Source: Lachnospiraceae bacterium oral taxon 500 (GTDB taxonomy: Bacteria; Bacillota; Clostridia; Lachnospirales; Vallitaleaceae). From it: DNA of 64,000 nucleotides. Shown here in pieces: positions 7,703-16,647 of the stretch. The notes under the pieces were generated by a model. That model was not told where the DNA came from, did no database searches, and saw nothing but the letters and a program-made list of their open reading frames with translations. The stretch covers positions 2,235,001 to 2,299,000 of the forward strand of contig CP027241.1 of NCBI GenBank assembly GCA_002999035.1, given 5' to 3'. Each line of letters opens with the position of its first letter. The stretch's first letter is position 1. Both the position numbers and the translations under genes were made by a program.

Positions 7703-8530
7703 ATGCCAGAAAATATTCATAAAAAACCGGTAACACCACATCCGGTGTCATTTCAAAATTATATTACCGGTAATCCAGCTAATTACTTCAAAAAAATCAT
7801 AGCAGTTATGTCCGGCAAAGGCGGCGTCGGCAAATCAACCGTATCGGCCAATTTAGCAATGACCTTGCAGGAGGCGGGCTATAAAACCGGTATTCTGGAT
7901 GCTGATTTAATCGGCCCCAGTATTCCCCGGCTGCTCGGAATTGAAAAAGAGGCGATGATGATGACCCGGGACGGCTTGCAGCCGGCTGCACTGGCCAATG
8001 GCCTGAAAGTCGTGTCAATTAACCTGATGATTGATAAAGAAGATAAGCCCCTGATTTGGCGGGGACCTTTGATTACCAATACAATTAAGCAGTTTTACAC
8101 CGATATCATTTGGGGTGAATTAGACTATCTGGTAATTGACCTGCCGCCGGGAACCAGTGACGTCAGTATGACAATTATGCAGTCAATTCCGGTTGACGGC
8201 ATCATCATGGTGGCGGTGCCGCAGGACATGGTGTCGATGATTGTCGCTAAGGCTGTCGGCATGGCCAAAAATCTGGGAGTTCCGGTTTTGGGTCTGGTCG
8301 AAAATATGAGCTACCTGCAATGCCCGCATTGTCAGGAAAAAGTTTATATTTACCGCTCGGAAGAACTGCCTCAATTTTTAGCCAAAAAGAATCTGGAGAT
8401 TTTAACGGAACTGCCGATCAAACCTCAATTTTCTACAGTTTACCAACGAGATGAGGAGTTATCGGGCTTATTTCGCGAATTAGCGGATAAAGTCCGGGAG
8501 CGGCTGCCGGAGAAGAGCAGCAGCATTTAA
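7703..8530 (+). CDS. Mrp/NBP35-family iron-sulfur carrier ATPase
   Basis: A 275-residue P-loop ATPase of the Mrp/ApbC/NBP35 family, which binds and transfers iron-sulfur clusters to target apoproteins. The deviant Walker A is KGGVGKST (residues 39-46), followed by DADLIGPSIPRLLG, LPPGTSD and VENMSYLQCPHC. The CxxC in that last motif is the cluster-bridging pair at the dimer interface. It lacks the DUF59 domain found at the N-terminus of some relatives. The ATG at 7703 follows AGGAGG. The next gene is a cysteine desulfurase, 53 bp on, so the pair makes sense as a small Fe-S assembly unit. Confidence 0.92.
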   Translation: MPENIHKKPVTPHPVSFQNYITGNPANYFKKIIAVMSGKGGVGKSTVSANLAMTLQEAGYKTGILDADLIGPSIPRLLGIEKEAMMMTRDGLQPAALANGLKVVSINLMIDKEDKPLIWRGPLITNTIKQFYTDIIWGELDYLVIDLPPGTSDVSMTIMQSIPVDGIIMVAVPQDMVSMIVAKAVGMAKNLGVPVLGLVENMSYLQCPHCQEKVYIYRSEELPQFLAKKNLEILTELPIKPQFSTVYQRDEELSGLFRELADKVRERLPEKSSSI

Positions 8531-8583
8531 CTTTTGGATGTGATACAATGAAACGAACAAAAACGGAACTTTAGACGGAGAAA

Positions 8584-9699
8584 ATGATGCAGCGAATTTA
8601 TTTGGACTACGCGGCGACCACTCCGGTTGACCCGGCAGTGCTGGCGAAAATGCTGCCGTATTTTACGGAGCATTATGAAAATCCGTCGGCCTTATACAGC
8701 CAGCGGATAAAGTATGATATAGAAAATGCCAGAGGACAGATTGCGGCAGCGATTGCGGCGGCACCGGGTGAGATCATCTTTACCTCCGGCGGTACGGAAG
8801 CCAATAATCTGGCGATTTTGGGAACCGGTAGGCAATTTAAGCAGGCGCATTTTATTACAACGGCAATTGAGCATGATTCGGTGCTGCAAGCCTTTGCCCA
8901 GCTGGAAAAAGAAGGCCATACCGTTTGTTATTTGCCGGTGGCAAAAGACGGCAGAATCAGCCTGGCGGATTTAGAAAACGCAATCTGTCCCGAAACCAAA
9001 CTGATCTCGGTTATGACTGTCAATAATGAAATCGGAACTTTACAGGACATAGCGGCTGTTTCCGCCATTGCCCGCCGGCATGGCATTCTCTTTCACACCG
9101 ATGCCGTTCAGGCCATGGAGCAAACCGAAGTGTCCGCCCAAAATGCTGATATGATTAGTTTATCGGCACATAAACTTTATGGGCCGAAAGGCATAGGGGC
9201 TTTGTATGTCAGGAAAGGCATCCGGCTCCAGCCCTTGTTGTTCGGCGGCCGGCAGGAGAGCGGTCGGCGCGGCGGTACGGAAAATGTGGCTGCTATAATT
9301 GGCTTTGGTGCAGCCATGAAATCCTGTTTGGACGAAAAGGAAAGAAGGCGGCAGCACCGGCAGGAGCTGATGAGTTTCCTGCTGACGGAACTATCGGCTT
9401 GGGAAGAGATTGAAATTAACGGCTCAGCCGAGCATCGGAGCAGTGGAATCTGTCATCTTTCGATTCCGGGAGTATCAACCGAAGCACTGCTGACCATGCT
9501 TGATTTAAACGGCGTCAGTATTTCCGCCGGTTCCGCCTGTCAGGCCGGCAGTTACCGTATCTCTCATGTGATGAAAGCTTTGGGCGAACCGGAAGGGCGG
9601 GCGCACTTACGGATTTCTGTGGGTAAAAATACGACCGTCGAAGAATTAAGCCGCTTTTTGGCTATTTTAAGAGATTTGATAAAAAAATTAAGAAGTTAA
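8584..9699 (+). CDS. Cysteine desulfurase, NifS/IscS type
   Basis: A PLP-dependent class V aminotransferase-fold enzyme that takes sulfur from cysteine to an enzyme persulfide for Fe-S clusters or thiolation. It has 371 residues, starting YLDYAATTPVDP after MMQRI. The PLP lysine is in SLSAHKLYGPKG (Lys197). RRGGTENV precedes the C-terminal domain. The catalytic Cys is Cys319 in SAGSACQAGS. Two adjacent ATG codons at 8584 and 8587 are both possible starts. It lies downstream of the Mrp-type carrier and no scaffold gene (iscU) follows, so the sulfur acceptor is not shown by context. Confidence 0.93.
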   Translation: MMQRIYLDYAATTPVDPAVLAKMLPYFTEHYENPSALYSQRIKYDIENARGQIAAAIAAAPGEIIFTSGGTEANNLAILGTGRQFKQAHFITTAIEHDSVLQAFAQLEKEGHTVCYLPVAKDGRISLADLENAICPETKLISVMTVNNEIGTLQDIAAVSAIARRHGILFHTDAVQAMEQTEVSAQNADMISLSAHKLYGPKGIGALYVRKGIRLQPLLFGGRQESGRRGGTENVAAIIGFGAAMKSCLDEKERRRQHRQELMSFLLTELSAWEEIEINGSAEHRSSGICHLSIPGVSTEALLTMLDLNGVSISAGSACQAGSYRISHVMKALGEPEGRAHLRISVGKNTTVEELSRFLAILRDLIKKLRS

Positions 9700-9780
9700 C
9701 CGATAGATTAACAGAACGGAAAAATCAGCGAAAGGCAGCGACCGGATAAACAGGGGATTGAGAAAGGCATTTAAGGAAAG

Positions 9781-11427
9781 ATGGAAATCTTATTACAAGC
9801 GTTTACTTTTTTAGGCGGTTTTGGTATGTTCATTTACGGAATGAACACCATGGCAGACGGACTGCAAAAAGCCGCCGGTTCCAAGTTAAGAGAGCTTTTA
9901 AGTTTATTGACTAAAAATAAACTTTTAGGCGTACTGGTCGGTGCGGCGATCACGGCACTGATTCAAAGCAGTTCCGCCACTACGGTCATGGTTGTCGGTT
10001 TTGTCAATGCCGGACTGATGAACTTAAATCAGGTTGTCGGCGTAATCATGGGTGCGAATATCGGTACTACTATCACGGCCTGGATTGTATCCAGCTCGGA
10101 ATGGTTTCAGGTGCTCAGCCCGGAAAATATGGCTCCGTTAGCCATCGGTATTGGCGCTATTCTGATTTTTTTCACCCGCTCGGAAAAGAAAAAATTGATC
10201 GGCGAAGTCATCGTTGGCTTTGGACTTATTTTTATCGGTTTGGAGTTTATGAAAAATGTGATTACTCCTTACCGGGACTCGGAGATTTTTAAAAGTATTT
10301 TCGTTCTGCTGGGAAAAAATGCCGTTTTGGGTATTTTAGCCGGCGCTTTGGTGACAGCCGTGGTGCAGAGCTCCTCGGCCAGTGTCGGTATCTTGCAGAC
10401 CTTGGCTATGTCCGGACTGGTGCCGATGAATGCAGCAATTTATATTATTTTAGGACAAAACATCGGTACGACCGTGACGGCCATGCTTTCCTCGGTTGGC
10501 GCCAGTAAAAACGCCAAGCGGGCAGCTATGCTGCATTTACTTTTTAACGTCGTCGGCAGCGTTGTTTTTGCGGCCGGCACCATGATCTTTTTTGGCGTAA
10601 TTCGGCCGGATTTGGGGAGCGGCTTAATCAGCGGTTCGGAAATTTCGATATTCCATACCTCCTTTAATATTATTAATACCGTTATGCTCTATCCGTTTTC
10701 CAGTGTCCTGCTGGCGATCGCGCAAAAGCTGATTCCCGGAGAGGACAAAGTGGAAAAAACGGTCGAACTGGTACATTTGGACGACCGTATTTTGGAAAGT
10801 CCCAGTTTTGCCATTCAGTCGGCCATTAAAGAAGTCGGCAATATGGGGCAGTATATTTTGGAATCTCTCCGCTATGCCACTCAGGATTTGATTCAGCAAA
10901 AGACCGAATACACTCTGGAAAACCCCAAGCGTAAGGAAAACGCAGCTAGGTACTATCAGCTGATTACTCAGTTTCTGGTCAAGCTCGGCAATCTGTCTAT
11001 TTCCGAGCATCAAAAAATGGTGGTCAGCGACCTGTTTTCCGCTGCGATTGACCTAGAAAGCATCGGCGACCATGCCAATGACATTTCCGATATTGCCGGT
11101 GAAGCAGCCACAGTGGAAGCCAATTTTAGCGAAATGGCAATTGATGATATTAATGAAATGGTGGAAAAGGTTTTTGAAATTGTGGATTTGGCGCTGAGAC
11201 TGCGGGAAACCAATACTTACAGCTTTATCGCCAAAATTGAAGATTTAGAAGAAGAAATTGATGAGCTGGAAGAAAAAATCCGGGCCGAACATACCGAACG
11301 CCTGATTTCCGGTGCCTGCGATATCCGGCTCAGTATCTTGTTTTTGGATACGGTGTCGCATTTAGAAAGGATCAGCGATCATGCCCTGAAAATGGCATAT
11401 TGCGTCAAGGAAGAAATTCTAAGTTAA
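9781..11427 (+). CDS. Na+/phosphate symporter family protein with PhoU-like tail
   Basis: A 548-residue NptA/PNaS-family transporter. Two inverted Na/Pi-cotransporter repeats are seen: the first with GAAITALIQSSSATTVMVVG, the second with GALVTAVVQSSSASVGILQ. The QSSS motifs in each are the family hallmark of the ion/substrate site. About eight to nine membrane helices end near residue 320. The C-terminal 220 residues form a PhoU-like helical bundle, a common fusion in bacterial members. The ATG at 9781 follows AAGGAAAG. mgtE follows immediately, suggesting one transcript for phosphate and magnesium transport. Confidence 0.9.
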   Translation: MEILLQAFTFLGGFGMFIYGMNTMADGLQKAAGSKLRELLSLLTKNKLLGVLVGAAITALIQSSSATTVMVVGFVNAGLMNLNQVVGVIMGANIGTTITAWIVSSSEWFQVLSPENMAPLAIGIGAILIFFTRSEKKKLIGEVIVGFGLIFIGLEFMKNVITPYRDSEIFKSIFVLLGKNAVLGILAGALVTAVVQSSSASVGILQTLAMSGLVPMNAAIYIILGQNIGTTVTAMLSSVGASKNAKRAAMLHLLFNVVGSVVFAAGTMIFFGVIRPDLGSGLISGSEISIFHTSFNIINTVMLYPFSSVLLAIAQKLIPGEDKVEKTVELVHLDDRILESPSFAIQSAIKEVGNMGQYILESLRYATQDLIQQKTEYTLENPKRKENAARYYQLITQFLVKLGNLSISEHQKMVVSDLFSAAIDLESIGDHANDISDIAGEAATVEANFSEMAIDDINEMVEKVFEIVDLALRLRETNTYSFIAKIEDLEEEIDELEEKIRAEHTERLISGACDIRLSILFLDTVSHLERISDHALKMAYCVKEEILS

Positions 11428-11445
11428 ATGAGGGAGGAAGCCCCA

Positions 11446-12795
11446 ATGGAAAATTTACAAACCGAAGTAGTAAAAGATTTGATTAAAAACAATCAAAAAC
11501 CTGCTTTGCATAAATTGCTTTTAGACAGCAATCCGGTTGATGTCGCGGAATTGATGAATGAATTAACCGATCAGGATTTGTTGGTGGCATTTCGAATATT
11601 ACCCAAAGATCTGGCAGCCGATGTTTTTTCCCGGGTGGACTCCGACACGCAGCAAAAAATCGTGGAATCGGTCAGTGAAGCCGAAGTTGCCCGCATCGTC
11701 AACGAGCTGTTCGTGGACGACGCCGTTGACTTTATTGAAGAAATGCCGGCAGTAGTGGTTAAAAAGATTTTGAAGAACACTTCGCCGGAGATGCGAAAGG
11801 AAATCAACCTGCTGCTCAGTTATCCGGAGGACTCGGCCGGCACAATTATGACAACCGAGTTTGTCGATTTACGGGCCGGTCTAACAGTTAAAGACGCCAT
11901 TGCCCGAATTCGCAAGATCGGAATTGACAGCGAAACCATTAACGTTCTGTATGTGATTGACGATAATCGGAGGCTGTTGGGTCTTCTGGAAATCCGAAAA
12001 ATTATTTTATCCACACCGGACGCGCTGATTGGCGATATCATGGATACCAATGTGGTTAAAGTCAATACCTTAAGCGACCAGGAAGAAGTGGCCGCTCTGT
12101 TTAAAAAATATGACCTCTTGGCAATGCCGGTAGTAGATACCGAAGACCGCTTAGTTGGTATCGTAACGGTTGACGATATTTTGGACGTTATCGAAGAAGA
12201 AAACGAAGAAGACTTCGCCATCATGAACGCCCTGGAGCCGTCGGACGAACCATATCTGGAGACCAATATCTTTACACTGGCCAAGCGCCGGATTGTCTGG
12301 CTGCTGGTGCTGATGATTTCCGCTACCTTTACCGGCCTGATTATCCGCCGCTACGAAGCGGTTTTAAGCTCGGTCGTCATCCTGACCTCATTTATTCCGA
12401 TGCTGATGGATACCGGCGGCAACGCCGGTTCGCAGTCCTCAACTCTGATTATCCGCGGTCTGGCGCTGGGGGAGTTAAAGCTGGGCGACTTTTTTAAGAT
12501 TCTGTATAAAGAATTCTTAATCAGTATAATTGTCGGTACGATTTTGGGGGTAATTAATTTTGCCCGGCTGTATTTCATTGAAAGAGTTTCGCTGATGATT
12601 GCTTTAACCGTTACGTTGAGCATGCTGGTGGTTGTTATGATTGCCAAGGTCTGCGGCGGACTTTTGCCGGTATTGGCCAAGCGCCTGAAAATGGATCCGG
12701 CCATTATGGCGGGCCCGTTTATTACCACGATTGTCGATGCTCTGGCGCTGATTGTGTATTTTCAATTTGCCCGAATTTTTATTTTAGGGAATTAA
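11446..12795 (+). CDS. mgtE: Magnesium transporter MgtE
   Basis: A channel-like Mg2+ transporter gated by intracellular Mg2+. The 449-residue protein has the usual order: N-terminal helical domain (about residues 10-125), a pair of CBS domains (about 130-250), a plug helix and five membrane helices. The pore region PMLMDTGGNAGSQSSTLIIR, with the selectivity Asp in the C-terminal helix segment, is present. I prefer ATG 11446, behind GGGAGG, to the in-frame ATG at 11428 that follows the upstream stop directly. The 3' end overlaps the convergent regulator gene by 17 bp. Confidence 0.94.
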   Translation: MENLQTEVVKDLIKNNQKPALHKLLLDSNPVDVAELMNELTDQDLLVAFRILPKDLAADVFSRVDSDTQQKIVESVSEAEVARIVNELFVDDAVDFIEEMPAVVVKKILKNTSPEMRKEINLLLSYPEDSAGTIMTTEFVDLRAGLTVKDAIARIRKIGIDSETINVLYVIDDNRRLLGLLEIRKIILSTPDALIGDIMDTNVVKVNTLSDQEEVAALFKKYDLLAMPVVDTEDRLVGIVTVDDILDVIEEENEEDFAIMNALEPSDEPYLETNIFTLAKRRIVWLLVLMISATFTGLIIRRYEAVLSSVVILTSFIPMLMDTGGNAGSQSSTLIIRGLALGELKLGDFFKILYKEFLISIIVGTILGVINFARLYFIERVSLMIALTVTLSMLVVVMIAKVCGGLLPVLAKRLKMDPAIMAGPFITTIVDALALIVYFQFARIFILGN

Positions 12796-13447
12796 AAAAA
12801 ACCGTAAAATGATTTTTATCGGCAGTCAGCAGGCCTTCTTTCTGCATCTTGCTGATTTCATTGGACAAAGCGCTGCGGTCTACGCTCAAATAATCAGCCA
12901 GCTGCTGGCGGTTATACGGAACCCGAAAAGAATAGCTGCCCTGTGAAGTCGCTTGAAAAGACAGGTAAGACAGCAGGCGGCCGCGGATGGATTTGGACGA
13001 AGTATGAAAAATACGGCGGGACAAATTTAAGTTTTTCTGCGAGGCAATCGTCAGCAGGTTCCGGATCAGCCTGCTGTGATAAGAACAGGCTTTGCTGCAA
13101 AAATGCAGAATATCGGCCATACCGATAAACAGAATCGAACAGTCGGTCGCCGCTACAACATTGATTAACAGCGGCGAATCGGGTACGCAGGCATAGGTTT
13201 CGGCAAAAATTTGACCGGGACCGACGGTATCTAAAATACTTTTATTGCCCCAAATATCATCATGTTCAATCGAAACGCTGCCGTGCAGGATTAAACCGAT
13301 ATCGCGAACCTGATTACCGGCATGATAAATAATTTCCGCTTTTTTATATTCTTTTTCCCGAAAATGCAGGCAAGTCTGCATTTCAACAATTTCTGAAGCA
13401 AGAATTCCCCGGAACAAGGGGCTTTTACTTAAAAAAGAAATATCCAT
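12779..13447 (-). CDS. Crp/Fnr-family regulator, probable HcpR
   Basis: A 222-residue transcription factor with an N-terminal cyclic-nucleotide-binding-like sensor domain (about residues 15-130) and a C-terminal winged helix (RQQLADYLSVDRSALSNEIS is the recognition region). The start at 13447 follows GAAAGGAG; the longer frame runs back through the promoter. It is divergent from the hybrid-cluster protein gene, the arrangement seen for HcpR, a nitrosative-stress regulator that activates hcp. No Cys cluster typical of Fnr is present at the N-terminus. The regulator-target link is inference from position, and the family assignment is firm. Confidence 0.82.
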   Translation of the reverse strand: MDISFLSKSPLFRGILASEIVEMQTCLHFREKEYKKAEIIYHAGNQVRDIGLILHGSVSIEHDDIWGNKSILDTVGPGQIFAETYACVPDSPLLINVVAATDCSILFIGMADILHFCSKACSYHSRLIRNLLTIASQKNLNLSRRIFHTSSKSIRGRLLSYLSFQATSQGSYSFRVPYNRQQLADYLSVDRSALSNEISKMQKEGLLTADKNHFTVFFNSLK

Positions 13448-13460
13448 TTTTTCTCCTTTC

Positions 13461-13518
13461 GTTGTTACAACAACAGAACCGTTGTTCCAATTATAGTATA
13501 GTATAGATGGAAAAGCAA
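13461..13518 (-). promoter_or_regulatory. Promoter of the HcpR-like gene with TTGTT/AACAA operator
   Basis: On the minus strand, TTGCTT (13513-13518), 17 bp and TATAAT (13490-13495) form a good promoter. Between it and the ribosome site lies the palindrome TTGTT-AC-AACAA (13462-13473) and a further TTGTT at 13482-13486. These are candidate binding sites for the regulator. They also lie some 35-45 bp upstream of TATAGT/TATAGA-type -10 boxes (13492-13507) that read towards hcp and lack a good -35, as expected for an activated promoter. Confidence 0.6.
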
Positions 13519-13583
13519 GCCGATTCCGTGCTTGCACAGGTAAAAGGTTATCAAGGCTATCTATATTAAGGAGGAAACGGAAA

Positions 13584-15221
13584 ATGGAAAACAGAATGTT
13601 TTGTTATCAATGTCAGGAAACCGCCAAAGGCACCGGCTGTACAATGTCCGGCGTATGCGGCAAGTCACCGGAGGTGGCGGCGGTTCAGGATCTCTTAGTG
13701 TTTGTCAGCAAGGGCTTATCAGCGATTACTACCCAGCTGCGGGCCGAAGGTAAAAAGGTTCCGGCCGAAGTCAATCATTTGGTGACACTTAATTTATTTA
13801 TTACTATTACCAATGCTAACTTTGATAAAGAAGCGATTGTCAAAAAAATCAAACAAAGCTTGGAAGTAAAAAAGCAACTTCTGGCTCAAGTAGAAAATCA
13901 GGCGGCATTACCCGAAGCGGCTTTTTGGGATGGGGCGGAGGCTGAATTTGAAGAGAAGGCTGCAAGTGTCGGCGTGCTGGCCACCGAAAATGAAGATATC
14001 CGCAGTCTGAGAGAGTTGATTATTTATGGTTTAAAGGGGCTTTCCGCTTATTCCAAGCATGCCAACGCACTGCTGCAGGATAATGAAGAAGTTGATGCCT
14101 TTTTACAGGAAGCATTGGCCGCCACTTTAAATGATAACTTGAAGGTTGACGATTTAGTTGCACTGACGCTGAAAACCGGAGAATATGGCGTACAGGGCAT
14201 GGCGCTTCTGGATAAGGCCAATACATCCGCTTACGGCCATCCGGAAATGACCAAGGTTTCAATCGGTGTTGGTTCCCGGCCCGGAATCCTGATTTCCGGT
14301 CATGATCTCAGGGATATGGAAATGCTGCTTAAGCAAACCGAAGGTACCGGTGTTGACGTGTATACCCATTCGGAAATGCTGCCGGCTCATTATTACCCGG
14401 CATTTAAGAAATATCCGCATTTTGTCGGCAATTACGGCAATGCCTGGTGGCAGCAAAAAGAAGAGTTTGAAAGCTTTAACGGCCCAATCCTGATGACGAC
14501 CAACTGTATTGTTCCGCCAAAGGAAAGCTATAAGCACCGGTTATTTACTACCGGTTCAGCCGGCTATCCGGGCTGCAGGCACATTGCCGGCGAAATCGGT
14601 GAGGAGAAGGACTTTTCGGAAATTATCGCTTTAGCCAAAACCTGCCCGGCACCGACAGAAATTGAAAACGGCGAAATTATCGGCGGTTTTGCTCATGCCC
14701 AGGTGCTGGCCTTGGCAGATAAAGTGGTTGACGCCGTTAAAAGCGGGGCGATTAAAAAGTTTATTGTGATGGGCGGCTGCGACGGCCGTTCCAAAAAGAG
14801 AAACTACTATACCGACTTTGCTAAGGCTTTGCCGCAGGACGCGGTCATTTTAACCGCCGGCTGCGCCAAGTATAAATATAATAAACTGGAGCTTGGCGAT
14901 ATCGCCGGTATCCCCAGGGTACTGGATGCCGGTCAGTGCAATGATTCGTATTCCCTTGCGGTTATCGCTTTAAAACTGAAAGAAGTCTTTGGCTTAGATG
15001 ATATCAATGATCTGCCAATTGTTTATAACATCGCCTGGTATGAACAAAAAGCGGTTATTGTTTTGCTGGCGCTGCTGTATCTGGGCGTTAAAAATATTCA
15101 TTTAGGGCCGACGCTGCCCGGTTTTTTATCGCCGAATGTGGCTAAGGTTTTAGTGGAAAACTTCGGTATTGCCGGAATCGGCACGGTCGAAGAAGATATG
15201 GAACTGTTTTTTGGCAAATAA
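13584..15221 (+). CDS. hcp: Hydroxylamine reductase / hybrid-cluster protein
   Basis: Hcp (prismane protein), which carries a 4Fe-4S cluster and a hybrid 4Fe-2S-2O cluster, and reduces NO to N2O or hydroxylamine to ammonia under anaerobic nitrosative stress. It is 545 residues. The N-terminal cluster Cys are Cys7, Cys10, Cys19 and Cys25 (C-x2-C-x8-C-x5-C), the spacing of class I, anaerobe-type proteins. Hybrid-cluster ligands fall in later blocks such as [25 protein letters not shown] and [10 protein letters not shown]. The ATG follows AAGGAGG. It is divergent from the Crp-family regulator and is followed by two small genes likely to be partners. Confidence 0.96.
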   Translation: MENRMFCYQCQETAKGTGCTMSGVCGKSPEVAAVQDLLVFVSKGLSAITTQLRAEGKKVPAEVNHLVTLNLFITITNANFDKEAIVKKIKQSLEVKKQLLAQVENQAALPEAAFWDGAEAEFEEKAASVGVLATENEDIRSLRELIIYGLKGLSAYSKHANALLQDNEEVDAFLQEALAATLNDNLKVDDLVALTLKTGEYGVQGMALLDKANTSAYGHPEMTKVSIGVGSRPGILISGHDLRDMEMLLKQTEGTGVDVYTHSEMLPAHYYPAFKKYPHFVGNYGNAWWQQKEEFESFNGPILMTTNCIVPPKESYKHRLFTTGSAGYPGCRHIAGEIGEEKDFSEIIALAKTCPAPTEIENGEIIGGFAHAQVLALADKVVDAVKSGAIKKFIVMGGCDGRSKKRNYYTDFAKALPQDAVILTAGCAKYKYNKLELGDIAGIPRVLDAGQCNDSYSLAVIALKLKEVFGLDDINDLPIVYNIAWYEQKAVIVLLALLYLGVKNIHLGPTLPGFLSPNVAKVLVENFGIAGIGTVEEDMELFFGK

Positions 15222-15354
15222 ATACTTGATTTTCTCAGAACAGCCCGCCCGTTATCGGCAAAAGGCATTTGTCCGGCGGATACAGGCCGCATGCCTGCAT
15301 CCAGTTTAAGGGCTGCGACAAAGAAAATTAAGTCAACAAAAGAAGGAGAAAAAA

Positions 15355-15549
15355 ATGATTACAAGAGAAATGTTAATTGGTGATATCGTAAATACTTATC
15401 CGGAAGCAGCCGGGGTTTTAATGTCCTGCGGTATGCATTGCCTGGGCTGCCCGGCATCGCAGGCGGAATCATTGGAGGAAGCCTGCATGGTACATGGTCT
15501 GGACGCGGGCGAAGTACTCAAGATTTTAAACGAGGATATTGCCCGGTAA
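15355..15549 (+). CDS. DUF1858 redox-disulfide small protein
   Basis: A 64-residue protein of the DUF1858 family (hybrid-cluster-associated redox disulfide). It begins MITREMLIGDIVNTYPEA and has the CGMHCLGCPAS motif with three Cys, of which CxxC is the conserved pair. Such proteins often sit beside hcp genes and may serve as electron donors or sulfur-trafficking partners; that role is not proved. The ATG follows AGAAGGAG. It lies 133 bp after hcp and its 3' end is 10 bp before the next start, so the three genes are probably one transcript. Confidence 0.9.
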   Translation: MITREMLIGDIVNTYPEAAGVLMSCGMHCLGCPASQAESLEEACMVHGLDAGEVLKILNEDIAR

Positions 15550-15559
15550 AGGAGAAGCG

Positions 15560-16162
15560 ATGAGCGCGTTTTTAGGTCCGATTCATTATTTGATGTTTTC
15601 TAAGATCAAGCATCAAGATGAGCTTTGCCTTTTTTTAACCGAAAAGGCAGAGCAAAAAGCTCCCGGTTTCGGCAAGCAGGTCAAAGAGCATACCTATGCC
15701 GTGCCTGCCGGCGACTTGGCGGAGATTGTCGATCCCAATAATATTCACGGTTCTTTGCAGGAAATGGTGCAGCGGATTGAACGTAAACTGGCCTATATTG
15801 CCGCTCAGGCACAGGCCAAGCAAGTTTTTTCGCTGCCGGAAATCATTGCATATGCCAAAGAATACGGCCGCACTTGTGCTGTCCCGGAAAAATTAAGCGC
15901 CCAGGAAGCTTGCCGGTTCTTGTTCGGCAAATTGCTAAACGGTATGCCCTGCGACCGAGTGCAGGAGATGGTGGCAGAAACTGAGACTTCCGTAACTTGG
16001 CGTGATCTGGTTGATATCCACGGCGGCTTTTGGCAGGAACAAGGGCTGGACAGCCGCCAGTTTTATCAGATCCGTTCCGGTATGATTGCCGGGATGCTCG
16101 CAGGCAGCGGTGTTGCATTTAAGGAAGAAAAGCCTGGTTATTATACGCTGCAGGAAGAATAA
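15560..16162 (+). CDS. Conserved hypothetical protein linked to hcp
   Basis: A 200-residue soluble protein, probably mostly helical, beginning MSAFLGPIHYLMFSKI. The ATG at 15560 is chosen because AAAGGAG lies just upstream and it begins right after the DUF1858 gene. The first 20 residues with GPIHY-hydrophobic-K recall clostridial proteins of unknown function. There is no CxxC, signal peptide or membrane span. Residues 90-200 contain CAVPEKLSAQEACRFLF and CDRVQEM. Position in the hcp cluster suggests a role in nitrosative or redox stress, but no function is assigned. Confidence 0.7.
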   Translation: MSAFLGPIHYLMFSKIKHQDELCLFLTEKAEQKAPGFGKQVKEHTYAVPAGDLAEIVDPNNIHGSLQEMVQRIERKLAYIAAQAQAKQVFSLPEIIAYAKEYGRTCAVPEKLSAQEACRFLFGKLLNGMPCDRVQEMVAETETSVTWRDLVDIHGGFWQEQGLDSRQFYQIRSGMIAGMLAGSGVAFKEEKPGYYTLQEE

Positions 16163-16210
16163 AGTTTAGTTTTAAAGGCCCTTTTCAAGACCTGAAAATT
16201 TCATTTTTCC

Positions 16211-16239
16211 TTGCTTTTCTCCTATAGTTATGGTATAAT
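16211..16239 (+). promoter_or_regulatory. Promoter of the thrS T-box transcript
   Basis: TTGCTT (16211-16216), a 17-bp spacer and TATAAT (16234-16239) stand about 8 bp before the beginning of the T-box leader. Confidence 0.8.
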
Positions 16240-16246
16240 CCAGAAA

Positions 16247-16486
16247 AACAAAGCGTTGATGAGGAAAGTACCATAAGAGGCTATGACAGAGAAAAGACCC
16301 TTGGCTGAAAGGTCTTGCATAGAGGATTTGCCGGAAAACCCCCTCGGAGCGGCCGTCAAACGGCCCGGCTTCACACCGTTACCGTGAACAAAGAGGCGCC
16401 AGAAGAAGCATATTTTTGTTTCCCGAGCGCAATTAGGGTGGAACCGCGGAAATATTCGTCCCTTGCAGCAATGCAAGGGATTTTCT
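16247..16486 (+). ncRNA. T-box riboswitch leader upstream of thrS
   Basis: The leader carries the invariant T-box sequence AGGGTGGAACCGCGG (16435-16449), which pairs with the uncharged tRNA acceptor end. It also has a stem I with GATGAGGAAAGTA and is followed by a terminator with stem TCCCTTGCA / TGCAAGGGA (16459-16480) and TTTT. Uncharged tRNA-Thr would stabilise the antiterminator and allow thrS transcription. I could not assign the specifier codon by eye; the amino acid is inferred from the downstream gene. Confidence 0.92.
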
Positions 16487-16647
16487 ATGCAAAAATACCG
16501 CCGGCAGACTTGCATCAAATATAATATGCAAGGATTAGCGGGCAGGCGATTGCGCGGCTTTTCCCCAAAATCAACGCGGACGGCAAAGAATGACCGAAAA
16601 CAGGAGCGCACAAATAGTTTAAATTGTTGGCAAAGAAAGGAAATATC

